Assembly (NCBI RefSeq): GCF_004349085.1
Contig: NZ_SMFM01000010.1
Coordinates: forward strand, 1-64,000
Direction of reading: 5' to 3'
Length of the DNA stretch: 64,000 nt
DNA from: Flavobacterium caseinilyticum
GTDB lineage: Bacteria; Bacteroidota; Bacteroidia; Flavobacteriales; Flavobacteriaceae
The notes below the pieces were generated by a model. The model saw only the letters and a list, made by a program, of their open reading frames with translations, was not told the origin of the DNA and did not search any database. The position numbers were made by a program, and so were the translations under genes. How positions within the stretch are numbered: the stretch's first letter is position 1; every line of letters begins with the position of its first letter. Positions 40,293-52,874 of the stretch are shown here, piece after piece.

Positions 40293-42440
40293 ATGAAAAA
40301 CGTAAAAAAACATTCACAGGATTCTGAAAACAGGAAACAGCAGGATTTAGAAATAAACAAATCCGATGCTACAGACCAATTGATGACCACAGATCAAGGA
40401 CTTAAAATCAATGATGATAATAATTCCCTTAAAGCTGGTGAGCGCGGACCCTCGTTATTAGAAGATTTCATTTTAAGAGAAAAAATCACCCATTTTGATC
40501 ACGAAAGAATTCCCGAAAGAATTGTTCATGCCCGAGGTTCGGCTGCGCATGGTTATTTTCAGGTGTACGAATCTATGGAGAAATATACTAAGGCAGGGTT
40601 TCTTCAGGATCCTAGTATCAAAACGCCCGTATTCACCCGTTTTTCAACTGTTGCTGGATCAAGAGGATCAACTGATTTGGCGCGCGATATAAGAGGATTT
40701 GCAGTAAAATTTTACACCGAGCAAGGAAATTATGATTTAGTGGGAAATAATGTACCTGTATTCTTTATTCAGGATGCCATGAAATTCCCAGATTTAGTTC
40801 ACGCAGTAAAACCGGAACCGAATAACGAAATGCCACAAGCAGCTTCCGCTCACGATACTTTTTGGGATTTTATTTCGCTAATGCCAGAAACCATGCATAC
40901 TATTATGTGGGTAATGTCAGATAGGGCTATTCCAAGAAGTTTACGCATGATGGAGGGTTTTGGGGTTCATACTTTTCGGTTTATAAATAAAAATAATGAA
41001 TCACATTTTGTGAAATTTCATTGGAAACCAAAACTGGGTACTCATGCCGTAGTTTGGGATGAGGCTCAAAAAATATCAGGAAAAAATTCTGATTTTCACC
41101 GTCAGGATTTATGGGAAGCTATAGAAAATGGAGATTATCCGGAGTGGGAATTAGGCGTACAAATTATTCCTGAAGCCGATGAGCATAAATTCGAATTTGA
41201 TTTATTAGATCCGACTAAAATCGTTCCCGAAGAAACAGTTCCAATTACCATAATCGGAAAAATGGTACTTAACCGTAATCCCGATAATTTCTTTGCTGAA
41301 ACGGAGCAGGTCGCTTTTCACCCGGGTCATATTGTCCCGGGAATTGATTTTACAAATGACCCTTTATTACAAGGACGATTATTTTCGTATACCGATACGC
41401 AGTTGTCCCGTTTAGGAAGTCCGAATTTTCATGAAATCCCTATCAATAGAACGATTGCTCCAATGTTTAATAATCAGCGGGATGGACACATGCGTCAGGA
41501 AATCAATGTGGGTAGGATAAGTTATCACCCTAATTCTCTTGGTGGAGGCTGTCCTTTTCAGGCAAAAATAGATGAAGGTGGTTTCACAAGTTTCAACGAA
41601 AGGATAGACGCGCAAAAAGTACGAGACCGCAGTGAAAGTTTTTCGGATCATTTTAGTCAGGCAACCTTGTTTTTTAACAGCCAGACACAAACCGAAAAAA
41701 ATCATATCATAAATGCCTTACGATTTGAACTTGGCAAATTAGAAACGCCAGCCATACAAAACCGTATGCTCGGACTCCTTTCTCAAATTGACAAAACTTT
41801 AGCGGAAAAAGTCGCCCAAGGATTAGGGCTTAAAGTTCCTAGCAGCCCTGATAAACCAATGAACCATGGTGTAGGTGCAGATGCTGATCAACACAAATAC
41901 GAACCGAAAAAAGTGACTCAGAGTCTGAAATCCTCGGATGCTTTGAGTATGCTTAAAAACAAAACACTATCCAAAACAATTGCCACCAGACAGGTTGCAT
42001 TTATATGTTCAGAGGGTGTTGACAGGGCTGCAATTAATGGAATGAAAGCCGCATTGGAAAAAGAAGGAGCAAGTATAAAAATCATCGCACCACATTTAGG
42101 AACTATAAAAACTAGCGATGGCAGCGAAATTAAGGTAGATCAAAGTTTTCTAATTGCTTCCTCGGTTCTATTTGATGCTGTGTATATTCCTGATGGAAAA
42201 AACACTAAATTCTTAAATTCTAATTCAGTTGTAATCGAATTTATAAATGAAGCTTACAAGCATTGTAAAGTTATTGGCGCTGATAAATCTGAAATTTTTA
42301 TCAAAACCAATTTCAATGAAAAATTAGACGCTGAACAAGGAATTATTTTGAATGCTGACAGTCAGGACAAAACTTTTAGAATTTCTTTCATTGATGCAAT
42401 GGGCGAACATCGTTTTTGGAACCGGGAAGAAGAAGTGTAG
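40293..42440 (+). CDS. katE: Large-subunit catalase (HPII type) with C-terminal DJ-1/GATase-like domain
   Basis: The 715-residue protein is a clade II catalase. Residues about 50-535 hold the catalase core: RIVHARGSAAHGYFQ with the catalytic His, GNNVPVFFIQDAMKFPDL with the Asn, and RLFSYTDTQLSRLG with the heme-ligand Tyr. The C-terminal part (about 570-710; RQVAFICSEGVDRAAINGMK) is the flavodoxin/DJ-1-like domain peculiar to large catalases. It converts hydrogen peroxide to oxygen and water. The lysine-rich N-terminal 40 residues resemble other HPII tails. No close operon partner; a terminator follows. Confidence 0.96.
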   Translation: MKNVKKHSQDSENRKQQDLEINKSDATDQLMTTDQGLKINDDNNSLKAGERGPSLLEDFILREKITHFDHERIPERIVHARGSAAHGYFQVYESMEKYTKAGFLQDPSIKTPVFTRFSTVAGSRGSTDLARDIRGFAVKFYTEQGNYDLVGNNVPVFFIQDAMKFPDLVHAVKPEPNNEMPQAASAHDTFWDFISLMPETMHTIMWVMSDRAIPRSLRMMEGFGVHTFRFINKNNESHFVKFHWKPKLGTHAVVWDEAQKISGKNSDFHRQDLWEAIENGDYPEWELGVQIIPEADEHKFEFDLLDPTKIVPEETVPITIIGKMVLNRNPDNFFAETEQVAFHPGHIVPGIDFTNDPLLQGRLFSYTDTQLSRLGSPNFHEIPINRTIAPMFNNQRDGHMRQEINVGRISYHPNSLGGGCPFQAKIDEGGFTSFNERIDAQKVRDRSESFSDHFSQATLFFNSQTQTEKNHIINALRFELGKLETPAIQNRMLGLLSQIDKTLAEKVAQGLGLKVPSSPDKPMNHGVGADADQHKYEPKKVTQSLKSSDALSMLKNKTLSKTIATRQVAFICSEGVDRAAINGMKAALEKEGASIKIIAPHLGTIKTSDGSEIKVDQSFLIASSVLFDAVYIPDGKNTKFLNSNSVVIEFINEAYKHCKVIGADKSEIFIKTNFNEKLDAEQGIILNADSQDKTFRISFIDAMGEHRFWNREEEV

Positions 42441-42479
42441 TCCAAGTAGATTTATTTAAAAATATAATACGTGTTAAAC

Positions 42480-42507
42480 AAAAACCGAAATGAAAAATTT
42501 CGGTTTT
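42480..42507 (+). terminator. Terminator after katE
   Basis: AAAAACCGAAAT and ATTTCGGTTTTT form a perfect stem with a short loop, followed by GTTT. Confidence 0.8.
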
Positions 42508-42730
42508 TGTTTATATTAATGATTTGATGTTTGCTGACTGTATTTTAAAATCAAAAATTATCAATCATGAACTGCTGTTCAATTAATTAAAGTGGATTAG
42601 GTAAATTTATTGTTCGCTACTTTATTGGAATTGAAACTTTAAATATTTTTTATAATACAGAACCGAATTCTAATTGTTCTTTTTATTTTATTATATTTAG
42701 CCTTTACAAAAGATTTATTACCTGAATTGT

Positions 42731-45700
42731 ATGAGCATGAAAGAAAAGACGCCAACTTATGAGGAATTGCTCCAAAAAACAAAAGATCAAGAAGTTGAAA
42801 TAGATCGATTATTAAAAAAAGAAGAGTCATTAGCCAGCTTCAAGTTCTTTATTGAAGAATCTAATGATTTAGTATGTATTGTGGGAACTGATGCTTTTTT
42901 TAAAGAAATTAATCCTGCTTTTGTTGAAATTTTAGGATATTCGAAAGAAGAATTACTAAATCATTCGTTACTCCATCTTTTGCACCCTGATGACCTTGAA
43001 AGGTCCCTAAAAGAAATTGAAACGATTGCGCTGGGTAAACCTGCAATAAATTATGAGAATAGATTTCAGAAAAAAAACGGAGAGTTTGTCACCATTCAAT
43101 GGACCGCAAACAGCATCTCTGATGGAAATATTTATGCAATCGGAAAAGATGTTACTGAAATAAGGGAAAGTCAGCAAAATTTACTGGCAAACGAAAAATT
43201 GTTAAACGACGCGCAGAAAATTGCTAAAATTGGAAGCTGGGAATATAATTTTACTACTAAAAAAATGATATGGTCTGAGGAATTGTATTCTATTTATGAA
43301 ATAGAAAAAAAATCCAACGAAAATTTATTTGAAGTTTATTTAAGTTGTTTCTCGAAAACGGATATTGACATTTTTCAAAATAAAATAGCTAATGCGATAA
43401 TTGATAAAGAACCTTTCGAGTTTGAGCAGGCAGCATTATTTCCAAATAATATTATTAAATGGATACATGCAATTGTAATTCCAGTGCTAAATTCTGTCGG
43501 AAATGTTTATCTATTAAGAGGAAATACACAAGATATTACCCAGAAAAAACAAATTGAGGAATCCATCAAAGAGCAAGAAGCAAAGGTTGTAGAGTATAAA
43601 TTAAAATTAATTGAGGATGAAAGTAATGCTAAGTTTAAAAATTACATAGAAAATGCACCCGACGGAGTTTTTGTATTGGACGAAGAAGGAAAATATATTG
43701 ATGTAAATCCTGCAGCAACCGCGCTGACCGGTTATTCCAAAGAGGAGCTTTTAACGATGAAGTTTGGGGATTTATCACAAATAGCCTCTCTGCCGGATTA
43801 TTATGACGAATTCCGAAATCTATTAAATCGTGGAATAGCAAAAAAAGAGATTACATCGATTCATAAAGACGGCAGAACATTAAACTTGTCAGTAGAAGCC
43901 GTGAAAATTTCCGAGAATCGTTTTCTTGGATTCGCGAAAGATATAACAGAAAGTAAAAGGGCGCAAGATCTTCTGACCAATACTTTTGAGCGTATATCCG
44001 ATGCTTTTGTAGCCCTGGATAAGAACTGGTGTTATACTTACATGAATACAAAAGCCAGCGAAATTTTCAATAGGAAACCGGAAGAAATGATTGGAAAACA
44101 CATTTGGACTGAATTTCCCGAGGGTGTAAATCAACCGTTCTTTACGGCGTACCATCAAGCAATGAAAACCCAGCAATATATTTATTTAGAGGAGTACTAT
44201 ACGCCCAATGATATTTGGTTCGAAAATCATATTTATCCTTCGGTTGATGGATTATCAATTTTTTTCAGGGACATTACAAAAAAGAAAAAAGCTGAAGATA
44301 CTACTGAACGAAGTGAAAAACGTTTTCGGGAATTGGTCGAAAATAATGAGGGAATTATCACAGTACTTGACGAGAATTTATCCACTTTATTTCGCAGTCC
44401 CTCTTCGTTTCGTATTACCGGATTCACAAACAAAGAATTAAAAGAGATTGCTAATGAAGACTATTTCCATCCAGATTATTTAAATTATATTGATGAGGCA
44501 ATCCAAACAACTTTGGATAATCCGGGAGTTCCTCATCCAGTTTTATTTCAGATAAAACATAAAAAAGGGCATTATCTGTGGCTTGAAGGAGTATTTAATA
44601 ACCTGCTGAAAAACAGCAGCGTAAATGGTCTTGTTTCTAATTTAAGAGATGTAACAGAGCAAAAAGAAGCAACTGAAACCTTAGAAAAAGAAAGAGATAA
44701 ATTTGCCAAAATTGCAGCAACATCACCGGGTTTGATTTATTCGATGCATCAAAACAATGATGGCGTTATGATTTTTCCCTATGCAAGTGATGCTATTTTG
44801 GACATATATGGATTTTATCATCATGAAATTGAAAATGATGCAAATAAGATTTTCGCTCTTTTACATCCAGAGGATTTAGGACACTTTATGATTAAAATAA
44901 AGGATACTAAATCGAATCTGGTGCCTCTAAAAGGGAGGTATCGATATTTTCATCCAGCAAAGGGATTAGTATGGCATGATGTAAATTCCTTACCGGTTGT
45001 TGAGCCGGACGGAACAGTAATTTGTCACGGAATAATTACAGATGTCACCGACAGAATTGAGGCGGAACAAAAACTGTTAAAGGCCAGTCGCCTTTATTTA
45101 TTTATCAGTCAGATTAACCAAATGATTGTTCGTGCAACGGATGAAAAAATTATTTTTAAAGAAGCTTGTGAGATTGCGGTGAACTTTGGTAAGTTTAAAA
45201 TGGCATGGATTGGTACGATTGACTTTGCTAATAAACAATTAGTTCCTGTAATGACGGCCGGAGAAGATAGCGGGTATCTTTCGATCATTACAACAATTTC
45301 AATTGAAGATATACCGGGGGGAAGAGGCCCAGGAGGAATTGCTGTTAGGGAAGGGAAATATGTTGTTTGTAATGATATTGAAAATGATCCAATGATGCAA
45401 CCTTGGCGAAAAGAAGCTTTGGATCGGGGATATCTTTCTTTAATGGCACTGCCAATAAAAAAATCAGGAAAAGTAATTGGAATCTTTTGTTTTTATGCAG
45501 ATGAGAAAAATTTTTTCGATGCAGAGGAAATTGCATTGTTAGAAGAAGCAACCGGCGATGTGGCATTTGCATTAGAAGTTTTTGAAAAAGAGGCTCTAAG
45601 AAAAAAGGCTGAAGAAGCCGTTCTCGAAAGTGAACAGCGTTATCACACACTTACCGAAGTATCTCCTGTAGGAATTTTTAGAACTGATGTAAATGGATTA

Positions 45701-48700
45701 ACCACTTACGTTAATCCATATTGGTGCAAAATTTCAGGACTATCTTTTGACGAAGCTTTAGGAATGGGTTGGTTAAAAGGAGTTCATGAGGAGGATAAAA
45801 GTTCCTTGTTCAGAGGATGGGAAAATGCCACAAACAATAAGCAGAATTCATTGTCTGAATATCGGTTTGTGCATCAGGATGGATCTGTTGCATGGGTGAT
45901 GGGACAAGCTTTAGCTGAAAAAAACATAAAAAATGAAATTGTAGGATACATTGGTACCATCACCGATATTACCGAACGCAAAATTGGTGAAGCTATAATT
46001 CTAAGAGAAAAGAAACTTTCGGAATCGGTGATTAATAATCTTCCGGGAATTTTTTATCTCTATGATGAAACAGGAAAATTTGTGAATTGGAATAAAAATT
46101 TCGAAGTGGTAACCGGTTATAATAAACAGGAAATTTCTAAAATGAGTCCAGTTGATTTTTATGAAGAAGGGGATAAAGAAATAATCAGGGAGCGAATTAA
46201 AGGTGTATTCGAGAAGGATTTACCAGATATGGAGGTAGAATTATTCACAAAAAATAAAAGAAAAGTTCCGTACTACATTAGCTCTCATTCCATTGATTAT
46301 GGAGGGAAAAAATGTTTACTGGGAATGGGAATTGATCTTACTGAAAGAAAAAAATCCGAAGAGAAAGTTAAAAAAGCAAATGAACGATTCGAGATGATTG
46401 CCGCTGCAACTAACGATGCCGTTTTTGAAGTGGATTTATTAACTGGACAAAGCTGGAATAATAAAGTATTTATTGATCTTTTAGGTTTTGGCGGCACTGA
46501 ACCTGATGAAATAAAAAACACTACAATTTGGCGGTCAAAATTGCATCCGAATGACTCAGAGAGAGTTATAAAAAAATTAGAAGATTCCTATGCAGGAACT
46601 ACAGATTTATGGTCGGACGAATTTCGTTTACTCAAAGCAGACGGCACTTATGGAATATTTTATGACCGAGGAATCATATCAAGAGATGAATCTGGAAAAG
46701 CAATTCGTTTAAATGGAGCATTAACTGAAATTACAGAATTAAATAATATTAAGAAAGCACTGGTTAACAGTGAAGAGAAATATCGAAGTCTTATCGAGCA
46801 AGCTTCTGATGCTATTTTCATTAATAATGTGCAAGGTGAGTTATTGGAAGTAAATGAAAGTGCTTGTCAGTTGCTGGGATATTCTAAGGAAGAATTATGT
46901 ACAAGAAATGTTACAGATTTATACACTATCGAGGAGTTGAAATCCACCCCTATAATGATCAAGGAATTATTGAACGGGGAGCAAACATTGATAGAGCGCA
47001 ACATGTTGCATCGTGATGGGACATTGATTTCAGTTGAGATTACCGCCAAAATGATTGTTGATGGGCGCATTGTGGCTATAGTACGTGATGTTACCAGCCG
47101 TAAAAAATCAGAGGATGAGTTCCGGAAAATGAATAAAAAACTGGAAGGCATATTAGGCGCCATACCGGATTTATTATTTGAAGTCGACATGGCAGGCACA
47201 ATTTTCAACTACCATTCCCGTCGGGATGACCTGTTGGCACTACCTCCAGAATTCTTTCTGGGGAAAACATTTTCACAGGTTTTACCATCTGATGCTGCAA
47301 ATTTAATTTTATCAGCAATTAAAGAAGCTTCTTTACGGGGGTATTCAACAGGAAGACAATATTCGTTAGAGTTGCAAAGCGGTTTGCATTGGTTTGAACT
47401 TTCCATAGCGCCCATGAAGGAAAGCGATGAACATGAAACACATTACATTTGTCTTTCCAGAGATATTACCGGAGCCAAACAATCTGACCACGCTCTTTTA
47501 AAAAGTGAGGAACGCTACCGCGGTTTGTTAAATAATCTGGATGCTGGTATAATTGTTCATGCAGCGGACACCACTGTTATAGTCAATAATGGAAAAGCGG
47601 CTGAATTGTTAGGGATGAATGAGGAGCAGTTGAAAGGAATTACAGCCTTTGACCCTGCCTGGAATTTCCTGAATGAAGATAATTCTGTGATGTCCATTGA
47701 AAGGTATCCCGTTAATCAAATTGTTGCTACGAGAAAAGCACTTAAAAATTTTACATTTGGCGTGCGTCGACAAGTAACTAATGACGTTGTATGGCTTTTA
47801 ATCAATGGTTTTCCAGATATGGATTCTAACGGTGATAATTATGAAATCGTGATTAGCTTTATTGATATTACCGAACAAAAAGTAATGGAAATGGAGCTTG
47901 TAAAAGCCAAAAAACAAGCCGAAGCCGCCAATAGAGCCAAAACTGATTTCTTGGCCAATATGAGCCATGAAATTAGGACTCCGTTAAATGGAATTATAGG
48001 ATTTACCCATTTGTTGATGAAATCGGATCTGAAAAAAAATCAATCGGAATATATGTCAACGATTAATGAATCCGCAACTTCGTTAATGCAGATTGTAAAT
48101 GATGTTTTGGACTTTTCTAAAATTGAATCCGGTAAATTAGAATTAGACATCGAAGAAATTAATTTGTATAAATTAACGAATCAGATTATTGACTTATTTA
48201 AATACCAAGCCACTTTAAAAAAGATAGATTTAATACTCACTATTGACAGTGCGGTCCCAAAATATGTATTTGCAGATTCAGTTCGATTAAAACAAATACT
48301 GGTAAATCTGTTAAGTAATGCTGTAAAATTTACAAACTTCGGAGAAATACGATTGGATATTACTAAAATTATAGATTCAAAGGACAAATCGTCAAATTTG
48401 AGATTTTCTGTAAAAGATACAGGTATTGGTATTAAAGTAGATAATAACGAAAAAATATTCAATTCATTTGTACAGGAGGACAATTCCACAAATCGTAAAT
48501 TTGGAGGTACAGGATTAGGTTTGGCTATATCAAATCAGTTATTAGCATTAATGGACAGCAAAGTACAACTGATAAGTAAATATGGCGATGGCAGTGATTT
48601 CTTCTTTGATATTAAATTACAAAAATTGAAAAGTAAGAAAAAAATACCTGCGCAAGAAATTTTTATCAAAGAGAATGACAATCACATAGCACGAGAAATT

Positions 48701-49078
48701 CCTATTGAGAAAAAGATTTTAATTGTTGAGGATAATAAAATCAATATGCTTTTAGCAAAAACACTTGTAAAAAAATTATTTCCAAGTTGCACTATTTATG
48801 ATGCAAAAGATGGAAACGAGGCAGTGGAGCAATACAAAAAAGAAAAGCCCGATGCAATTTTGATGGACATACAAATGCCAAATAAAAACGGTTACGAAGC
48901 AACAGCTGAAATCAGGAAATTAAAAGGTGCTGAAAATATTCCAATAATCGCTATTACAGCAGGAATTATGATTGGCGATAAAGAAAAATGCTTAAATGCC
49001 GGAATGAATGATTACCTGTCAAAACCAATTATTCAATCAGATTTAGAAAACATATTGTATAAATGGTTGCATAAATGA
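42731..49078 (+). CDS. Giant soluble hybrid histidine kinase: about 12 PAS, GAF, HisKA, HATPase, REC
   Basis: The 2115-residue protein has no signal peptide or membrane helices, so it is cytosolic. I count PAS domains starting near residues 37, 155, 300, 420, 530, 655, then a GAF domain at about 790-960 ([14 protein letters not shown]), then PAS near 970, 1095, 1215, 1345, 1465 and 1590. The H-box [16 protein letters not shown] puts the phospho-His near 1745, followed by a HATPase (about 1850-1965; [20 protein letters not shown]) and a receiver domain (about 1990-2110) with phospho-Asp in AILMDIQMP near 2043 and Lys in LSKP. The 13 sensor modules without an anchor are remarkable. The C-terminal 530 residues resemble the kinase at 52875. 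Confidence 0.92.
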   Translation: MSMKEKTPTYEELLQKTKDQEVEIDRLLKKEESLASFKFFIEESNDLVCIVGTDAFFKEINPAFVEILGYSKEELLNHSLLHLLHPDDLERSLKEIETIALGKPAINYENRFQKKNGEFVTIQWTANSISDGNIYAIGKDVTEIRESQQNLLANEKLLNDAQKIAKIGSWEYNFTTKKMIWSEELYSIYEIEKKSNENLFEVYLSCFSKTDIDIFQNKIANAIIDKEPFEFEQAALFPNNIIKWIHAIVIPVLNSVGNVYLLRGNTQDITQKKQIEESIKEQEAKVVEYKLKLIEDESNAKFKNYIENAPDGVFVLDEEGKYIDVNPAATALTGYSKEELLTMKFGDLSQIASLPDYYDEFRNLLNRGIAKKEITSIHKDGRTLNLSVEAVKISENRFLGFAKDITESKRAQDLLTNTFERISDAFVALDKNWCYTYMNTKASEIFNRKPEEMIGKHIWTEFPEGVNQPFFTAYHQAMKTQQYIYLEEYYTPNDIWFENHIYPSVDGLSIFFRDITKKKKAEDTTERSEKRFRELVENNEGIITVLDENLSTLFRSPSSFRITGFTNKELKEIANEDYFHPDYLNYIDEAIQTTLDNPGVPHPVLFQIKHKKGHYLWLEGVFNNLLKNSSVNGLVSNLRDVTEQKEATETLEKERDKFAKIAATSPGLIYSMHQNNDGVMIFPYASDAILDIYGFYHHEIENDANKIFALLHPEDLGHFMIKIKDTKSNLVPLKGRYRYFHPAKGLVWHDVNSLPVVEPDGTVICHGIITDVTDRIEAEQKLLKASRLYLFISQINQMIVRATDEKIIFKEACEIAVNFGKFKMAWIGTIDFANKQLVPVMTAGEDSGYLSIITTISIEDIPGGRGPGGIAVREGKYVVCNDIENDPMMQPWRKEALDRGYLSLMALPIKKSGKVIGIFCFYADEKNFFDAEEIALLEEATGDVAFALEVFEKEALRKKAEEAVLESEQRYHTLTEVSPVGIFRTDVNGLTTYVNPYWCKISGLSFDEALGMGWLKGVHEEDKSSLFRGWENATNNKQNSLSEYRFVHQDGSVAWVMGQALAEKNIKNEIVGYIGTITDITERKIGEAIILREKKLSESVINNLPGIFYLYDETGKFVNWNKNFEVVTGYNKQEISKMSPVDFYEEGDKEIIRERIKGVFEKDLPDMEVELFTKNKRKVPYYISSHSIDYGGKKCLLGMGIDLTERKKSEEKVKKANERFEMIAAATNDAVFEVDLLTGQSWNNKVFIDLLGFGGTEPDEIKNTTIWRSKLHPNDSERVIKKLEDSYAGTTDLWSDEFRLLKADGTYGIFYDRGIISRDESGKAIRLNGALTEITELNNIKKALVNSEEKYRSLIEQASDAIFINNVQGELLEVNESACQLLGYSKEELCTRNVTDLYTIEELKSTPIMIKELLNGEQTLIERNMLHRDGTLISVEITAKMIVDGRIVAIVRDVTSRKKSEDEFRKMNKKLEGILGAIPDLLFEVDMAGTIFNYHSRRDDLLALPPEFFLGKTFSQVLPSDAANLILSAIKEASLRGYSTGRQYSLELQSGLHWFELSIAPMKESDEHETHYICLSRDITGAKQSDHALLKSEERYRGLLNNLDAGIIVHAADTTVIVNNGKAAELLGMNEEQLKGITAFDPAWNFLNEDNSVMSIERYPVNQIVATRKALKNFTFGVRRQVTNDVVWLLINGFPDMDSNGDNYEIVISFIDITEQKVMEMELVKAKKQAEAANRAKTDFLANMSHEIRTPLNGIIGFTHLLMKSDLKKNQSEYMSTINESATSLMQIVNDVLDFSKIESGKLELDIEEINLYKLTNQIIDLFKYQATLKKIDLILTIDSAVPKYVFADSVRLKQILVNLLSNAVKFTNFGEIRLDITKIIDSKDKSSNLRFSVKDTGIGIKVDNNEKIFNSFVQEDNSTNRKFGGTGLGLAISNQLLALMDSKVQLISKYGDGSDFFFDIKLQKLKSKKKIPAQEIFIKENDNHIAREIPIEKKILIVEDNKINMLLAKTLVKKLFPSCTIYDAKDGNEAVEQYKKEKPDAILMDIQMPNKNGYEATAEIRKLKGAENIPIIAITAGIMIGDKEKCLNAGMNDYLSKPIIQSDLENILYKWLHK

Positions 49079-49103
49079 TTTTTTAAACCGCAGTTTATAA
49101 ACT

Positions 49104-49138
49104 AAAAGTATGTTTTTTGATTTAGAAAACATACTTTT
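49104..49138 (+). terminator. Terminator after the giant kinase gene
   Basis: AAAAGTATGTTTT pairs with AAAACATACTTTT across about nine bases, ending in a run of six T. Confidence 0.8.
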
Positions 49139-49450
49139 TTGGCTTAATTGATCGTGGCAATAGCTCAAAAGGTAATTGTAAACTAAAAGTAAGATTAGAA
49201 AGTTATTTTTAGAATAGACAATTAAAGAAATTTAAATATTTTTTTTTAGCAGTAACTATCTAAAGAATAATGGTTTGATTTTTTTTAATTTTAAAAATTC
49301 CTTTATAAAACTGTTAATAAATTTAAAAAAAATAAGTAAATTAGAGTAATATTTTAATTTACAACAAGCTGTGTTACTTGAATCGGTAACAAATTAAATC
49401 AATGGATTGTGAAAATTAATGCTGTAGATTTATAAAAGCATAATGTTATA
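49139..49450. other. Gap before the CheB-CheR gene
   Basis: 312 bases of very AT-rich DNA with several A- and T-runs. I see no gene, no strong palindrome and no convincing promoter box, although the terminator before it means that the following gene should have its own promoter here. Confidence 0.45.
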
Positions 49451-52400
49451 ATGAAAATAATAGAAAATGATAAAATTTTATTGGAAAAAGATAAAATATC
49501 AAAGACAGCTAATACGAAATCCACAATGGTAAATAAACTAAATAACTTTCCTATTGTAGGTATCGGATCTTCCGCCGGAGGACTTGAAGCAATGGAACTT
49601 TTTTTGAAAAATATGCCGGTGGAAAGCGGCATTGCATTTGTGGTTGTTCAGCACCTTGATCCAACTTATGTTGGTATTTTACCGGAGATATTACAGCGGA
49701 CCACAGCGATGAAAGTGCTTCAAGCTTCGGACCAACTTGAAGTGAAACCAAACCATGTATATGTAATTCCTCCCAATAAAAGCTTATCCATTTTAAGAGG
49801 ATATCTCCATTTATTTGACCCCGTTGAAAGCCGAGGACTGCGTTTACCCATTGATTTGTTTTTGCGTTCACTAGCGATCGATAAGGCAGATAAAGGCATT
49901 GGTGTTATTCTTTCCGGAATGGGTTCTGATGGAAGTTTAGGAATTAAAGCCATAAAAGAAAATAATGGCTTGGTGTTAGTTCAGGAGCCAGCGACGGCAA
50001 AATTTGACAGTATGCCAAAGAATGCAATTGAATCTGTTTTGGTCGATATTGTTGCCCCGGCCGAGGAGTTGCCCGCAAAACTGATTAATCTTCTGAAGTA
50101 TATTCCACCAATTAAAAAAGAGGTTGTAATCGACAGTAAAAATAAAAGTAGCCTGGATAAAATTATTATTTTGTTGCGCGAGCAGACCGGACACGATTTT
50201 TTATTATACAAGAAAACGACATTAATGCGCCGAATTGAAAGACGCAAAGGAGTGCATCAAATTGATGAAATTGAAACGTATGTTCGCTTTTTGCAGGAAA
50301 ATCCGAAGGAGGTAGAATTACTCTTTAAAGAATTATTGATTGGTGTTACCAGTTTTTTCCGAGATCCTGCCGTTTGGGAAAAGCTAAAAACTGCGGTTCT
50401 TCCTGAACTAATAAAGGATTTGCCTGATGGTTATGTTTTGCGGGCCTGGATTACGGCTTGTTCAACAGGCGAGGAGGCCTACTCTTTAGCCATTATTTTC
50501 AAAGAAGTTTTGGAAAACATCAGTAATCGCAGAAACCTTTCCTTACAAATATTCGCCACGGATTTAGATGTTGATGCCATTGATAAAGCGCGAAAAGGTT
50601 TTTTTACTTCTAATATTGTTGCGGATGTTTCTGCAGAGCGAATCAGTAAGTTTTTCACTCCAGAACCTGAAGGATATAGAGTTAGCGCAGCAATACGGGA
50701 ACTGCTGATTTTTGCCCCTCATAATGTAATAAAAGACCCGCCATTTACCAAGCTCAATTTATTGATGTGCCGTAATATGCTGATATATATGGAACCACCA
50801 TTACAAAAAAAAATAATAGAATTGTTTAACTATAGTTTGCTTCCAGGCGGCATCATGGTGTTAGGTTCTGCAGAAACGCTGGGACGTAATACCGAAGGTT
50901 TTGAAATACTTGATTCCAAATTAAAATTATTTAAACGTACACAATCATCTATGTCAACCGAATTAACTGATTTTCCAAGTTCTTTTTCCAGAAATAAAAT
51001 GCGTCAAACTGAAAATAAAGCCGAACCTAAAGTAGTTGAAAATATTCAGACTCTCGCCGACCAAATTGTACTGCAGCGCTTTGCACCGGCGAGTGTCTTC
51101 GTAAATGAAGAAGGTGATATTGTATACATTACCGGCAGAACAGGCAAATATCTTGAACCTGTTGCCGGCAAAGCAAACTGGAATATTCATGTGATGGCGC
51201 GTGAAGGTTTGAGAAACGAACTTCCGGGTGCCTTCCGAAAAGCATTGAAAAGCACTGATCCGATTGTATTGCGAAATATTAAAGTAGGAAATAACGGAGA
51301 ATCTAATTTTGTGACCATTACAGTTCAGCGCATTGAAACACCCGGGCCAATAAAAGGGATGGTAATGGTGGTATTTACTGATGTTCCCCCGTTAATCGAA
51401 TCGAATGCTGTGAATGTTAAAAAAGGGAAGCAAGATACCTCTATGAGGCAGCGGGAACTGGAAGCGGAATTGAAACAAACAAATGAAGACTTAATAAGTT
51501 CCCGCGAAGAGATGCAGACATCGCAGGAAGAACTGAAATCCATGAACGAAGAATTGCAGTCAACAAACGAGGAATTACAGTCAACAAATGAAGAATTGAC
51601 TACTTCCAAGGAGGAAATGCAAAGTCTAAATGAAGAATTACAAACCGTTAATGCTGAACTTCAAAGTAAACTAAGTGACTTTGAACAAGCAAATAACGAT
51701 ATGAAAAACTTGCTTAACAGCACTGAAATCGCTACTCTTTTTCTAGATAAAGAGATGAATATCCGCAGATTTACAGATGCAGTGACCAAAATATTTAAAA
51801 TACGCGTTACCGATGCCGGAAGACCTTTCACGGACTTGGTAAGTGATTTGAAATATCCTGAAATGGGTATCGATGCTAAAAAGGTAATCAAAAACCTGGT
51901 TCCCATTCAAAATACAATAGAAACGCAGGACGGAAGTTGGTTTTATGTCAGAATTATGCCTTATCGAACTTTGGATGACCGGATTGACGGACTTGTCATT
52001 ACATTTACAGATATAACGGCAACTAAAAAAGCCGAAGAAGCACTGCTAACGGAAAACCGATACAGACGTCTTTTTGAGTCGGCCAAAGACGGAATTTTGA
52101 TTCTTAATGCTGAATCGGGTAGGATTATTGATGTAAATCCATTTTTAATCCAAATGTTGGGTTACTCGTATGAGCAAATTGTTGAAAAGGCAATTTGGGA
52201 AATAGGACCGCTTAAGGATATAGTGGCTAATAAAGACAAATTTTCAGAATTGCAACATAAAAAATTCGTCCGTTATGAAAATTTACCGCTTGAGACTACA
52301 GATGGAAAAAAAATTAACGTAGAGTTTATTAGCACCATGTATTTAGTAAACAATCGAAAAGTAATCCAATGTATCATACGTGATATTTCAGATCGTAAGT

Positions 52401-52816
52401 TGATTGAAGATGCTTTGGCATTTTCTGAAGCGCGTTATCATCATCTTTTTGAATCGGCTACGGACGGCATTTTTTTCCTTGACGGCACAACAGGGAAAAT
52501 AACGGATGTGAACCCGTTTTTGATGAAATTATTGGGTTACCCAAAAGAAAAATTCACCGGGAAACCAATTTGGGAAATTGATTTTTTTAAAAATATAGTG
52601 GCAACTAAAAATAAATTTGAAGAACTGCAAAAGAAAGGTTCCTTTTCATCTGAAAATTTACAAGTTGAAATGAATAATGGACAAAAGATCAGTGTTGCGT
52701 TCAGTTGTAATACTTACACTATAGAGCAACGTAAAATAATGCAATGTTTTATGTATAATAAGGAGAATCATTTTCAAAAAGAGCGTGAGCTTGTGCGAAA
52801 TATTGGAAATAAATAA
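49451..52816 (+). CDS. CheB-CheR fusion with coiled coil and C-terminal PAS domains
   Basis: The 1121-residue protein begins with a CheB methylesterase domain (about 30-215) with the Ser in GIGSSAGGLEAM, His in VVQHLDP and Asp in LSGMGSDGSLG. A CheR methyltransferase domain follows (about 230-490; LLIGVTSFFRDP, AWITACSTGEEAYSLAIIF, LNLLMCRNMLIYME). CheB lacks its usual receiver domain. Then come a PAS-like region (about 535-640), a heptad coiled coil at 660-755 with repeats of SQEELKSMNEEL / STNEELQ, and three PAS domains (about 755-1110), the last two clear tandem copies. No kinase domain ends the chain and no methyl-accepting receptor is nearby, so the methylation target is unknown. Confidence 0.92.
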   Translation: MKIIENDKILLEKDKISKTANTKSTMVNKLNNFPIVGIGSSAGGLEAMELFLKNMPVESGIAFVVVQHLDPTYVGILPEILQRTTAMKVLQASDQLEVKPNHVYVIPPNKSLSILRGYLHLFDPVESRGLRLPIDLFLRSLAIDKADKGIGVILSGMGSDGSLGIKAIKENNGLVLVQEPATAKFDSMPKNAIESVLVDIVAPAEELPAKLINLLKYIPPIKKEVVIDSKNKSSLDKIIILLREQTGHDFLLYKKTTLMRRIERRKGVHQIDEIETYVRFLQENPKEVELLFKELLIGVTSFFRDPAVWEKLKTAVLPELIKDLPDGYVLRAWITACSTGEEAYSLAIIFKEVLENISNRRNLSLQIFATDLDVDAIDKARKGFFTSNIVADVSAERISKFFTPEPEGYRVSAAIRELLIFAPHNVIKDPPFTKLNLLMCRNMLIYMEPPLQKKIIELFNYSLLPGGIMVLGSAETLGRNTEGFEILDSKLKLFKRTQSSMSTELTDFPSSFSRNKMRQTENKAEPKVVENIQTLADQIVLQRFAPASVFVNEEGDIVYITGRTGKYLEPVAGKANWNIHVMAREGLRNELPGAFRKALKSTDPIVLRNIKVGNNGESNFVTITVQRIETPGPIKGMVMVVFTDVPPLIESNAVNVKKGKQDTSMRQRELEAELKQTNEDLISSREEMQTSQEELKSMNEELQSTNEELQSTNEELTTSKEEMQSLNEELQTVNAELQSKLSDFEQANNDMKNLLNSTEIATLFLDKEMNIRRFTDAVTKIFKIRVTDAGRPFTDLVSDLKYPEMGIDAKKVIKNLVPIQNTIETQDGSWFYVRIMPYRTLDDRIDGLVITFTDITATKKAEEALLTENRYRRLFESAKDGILILNAESGRIIDVNPFLIQMLGYSYEQIVEKAIWEIGPLKDIVANKDKFSELQHKKFVRYENLPLETTDGKKINVEFISTMYLVNNRKVIQCIIRDISDRKLIEDALAFSEARYHHLFESATDGIFFLDGTTGKITDVNPFLMKLLGYPKEKFTGKPIWEIDFFKNIVATKNKFEELQKKGSFSSENLQVEMNNGQKISVAFSCNTYTIEQRKIMQCFMYNKENHFQKERELVRNIGNK

Positions 52817-52874
52817 TATTTCTGAATAGTCTATATAGGGAAAGATAAGCGGCAGTATTTAAAAGCTAAACAAA

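Noticed and set aside
42731..49078. Membrane-bound sensor kinase
   Set aside because: No signal peptide or hydrophobic helix is seen in any of the 2115 residues; the protein must be soluble.
49451..52816. Canonical chemotaxis adaptation pair
   Set aside because: No receptors, CheA, CheW or flagellar genes are found in the window, and CheB lacks its receiver domain, so classical chemotaxis is not supported here.
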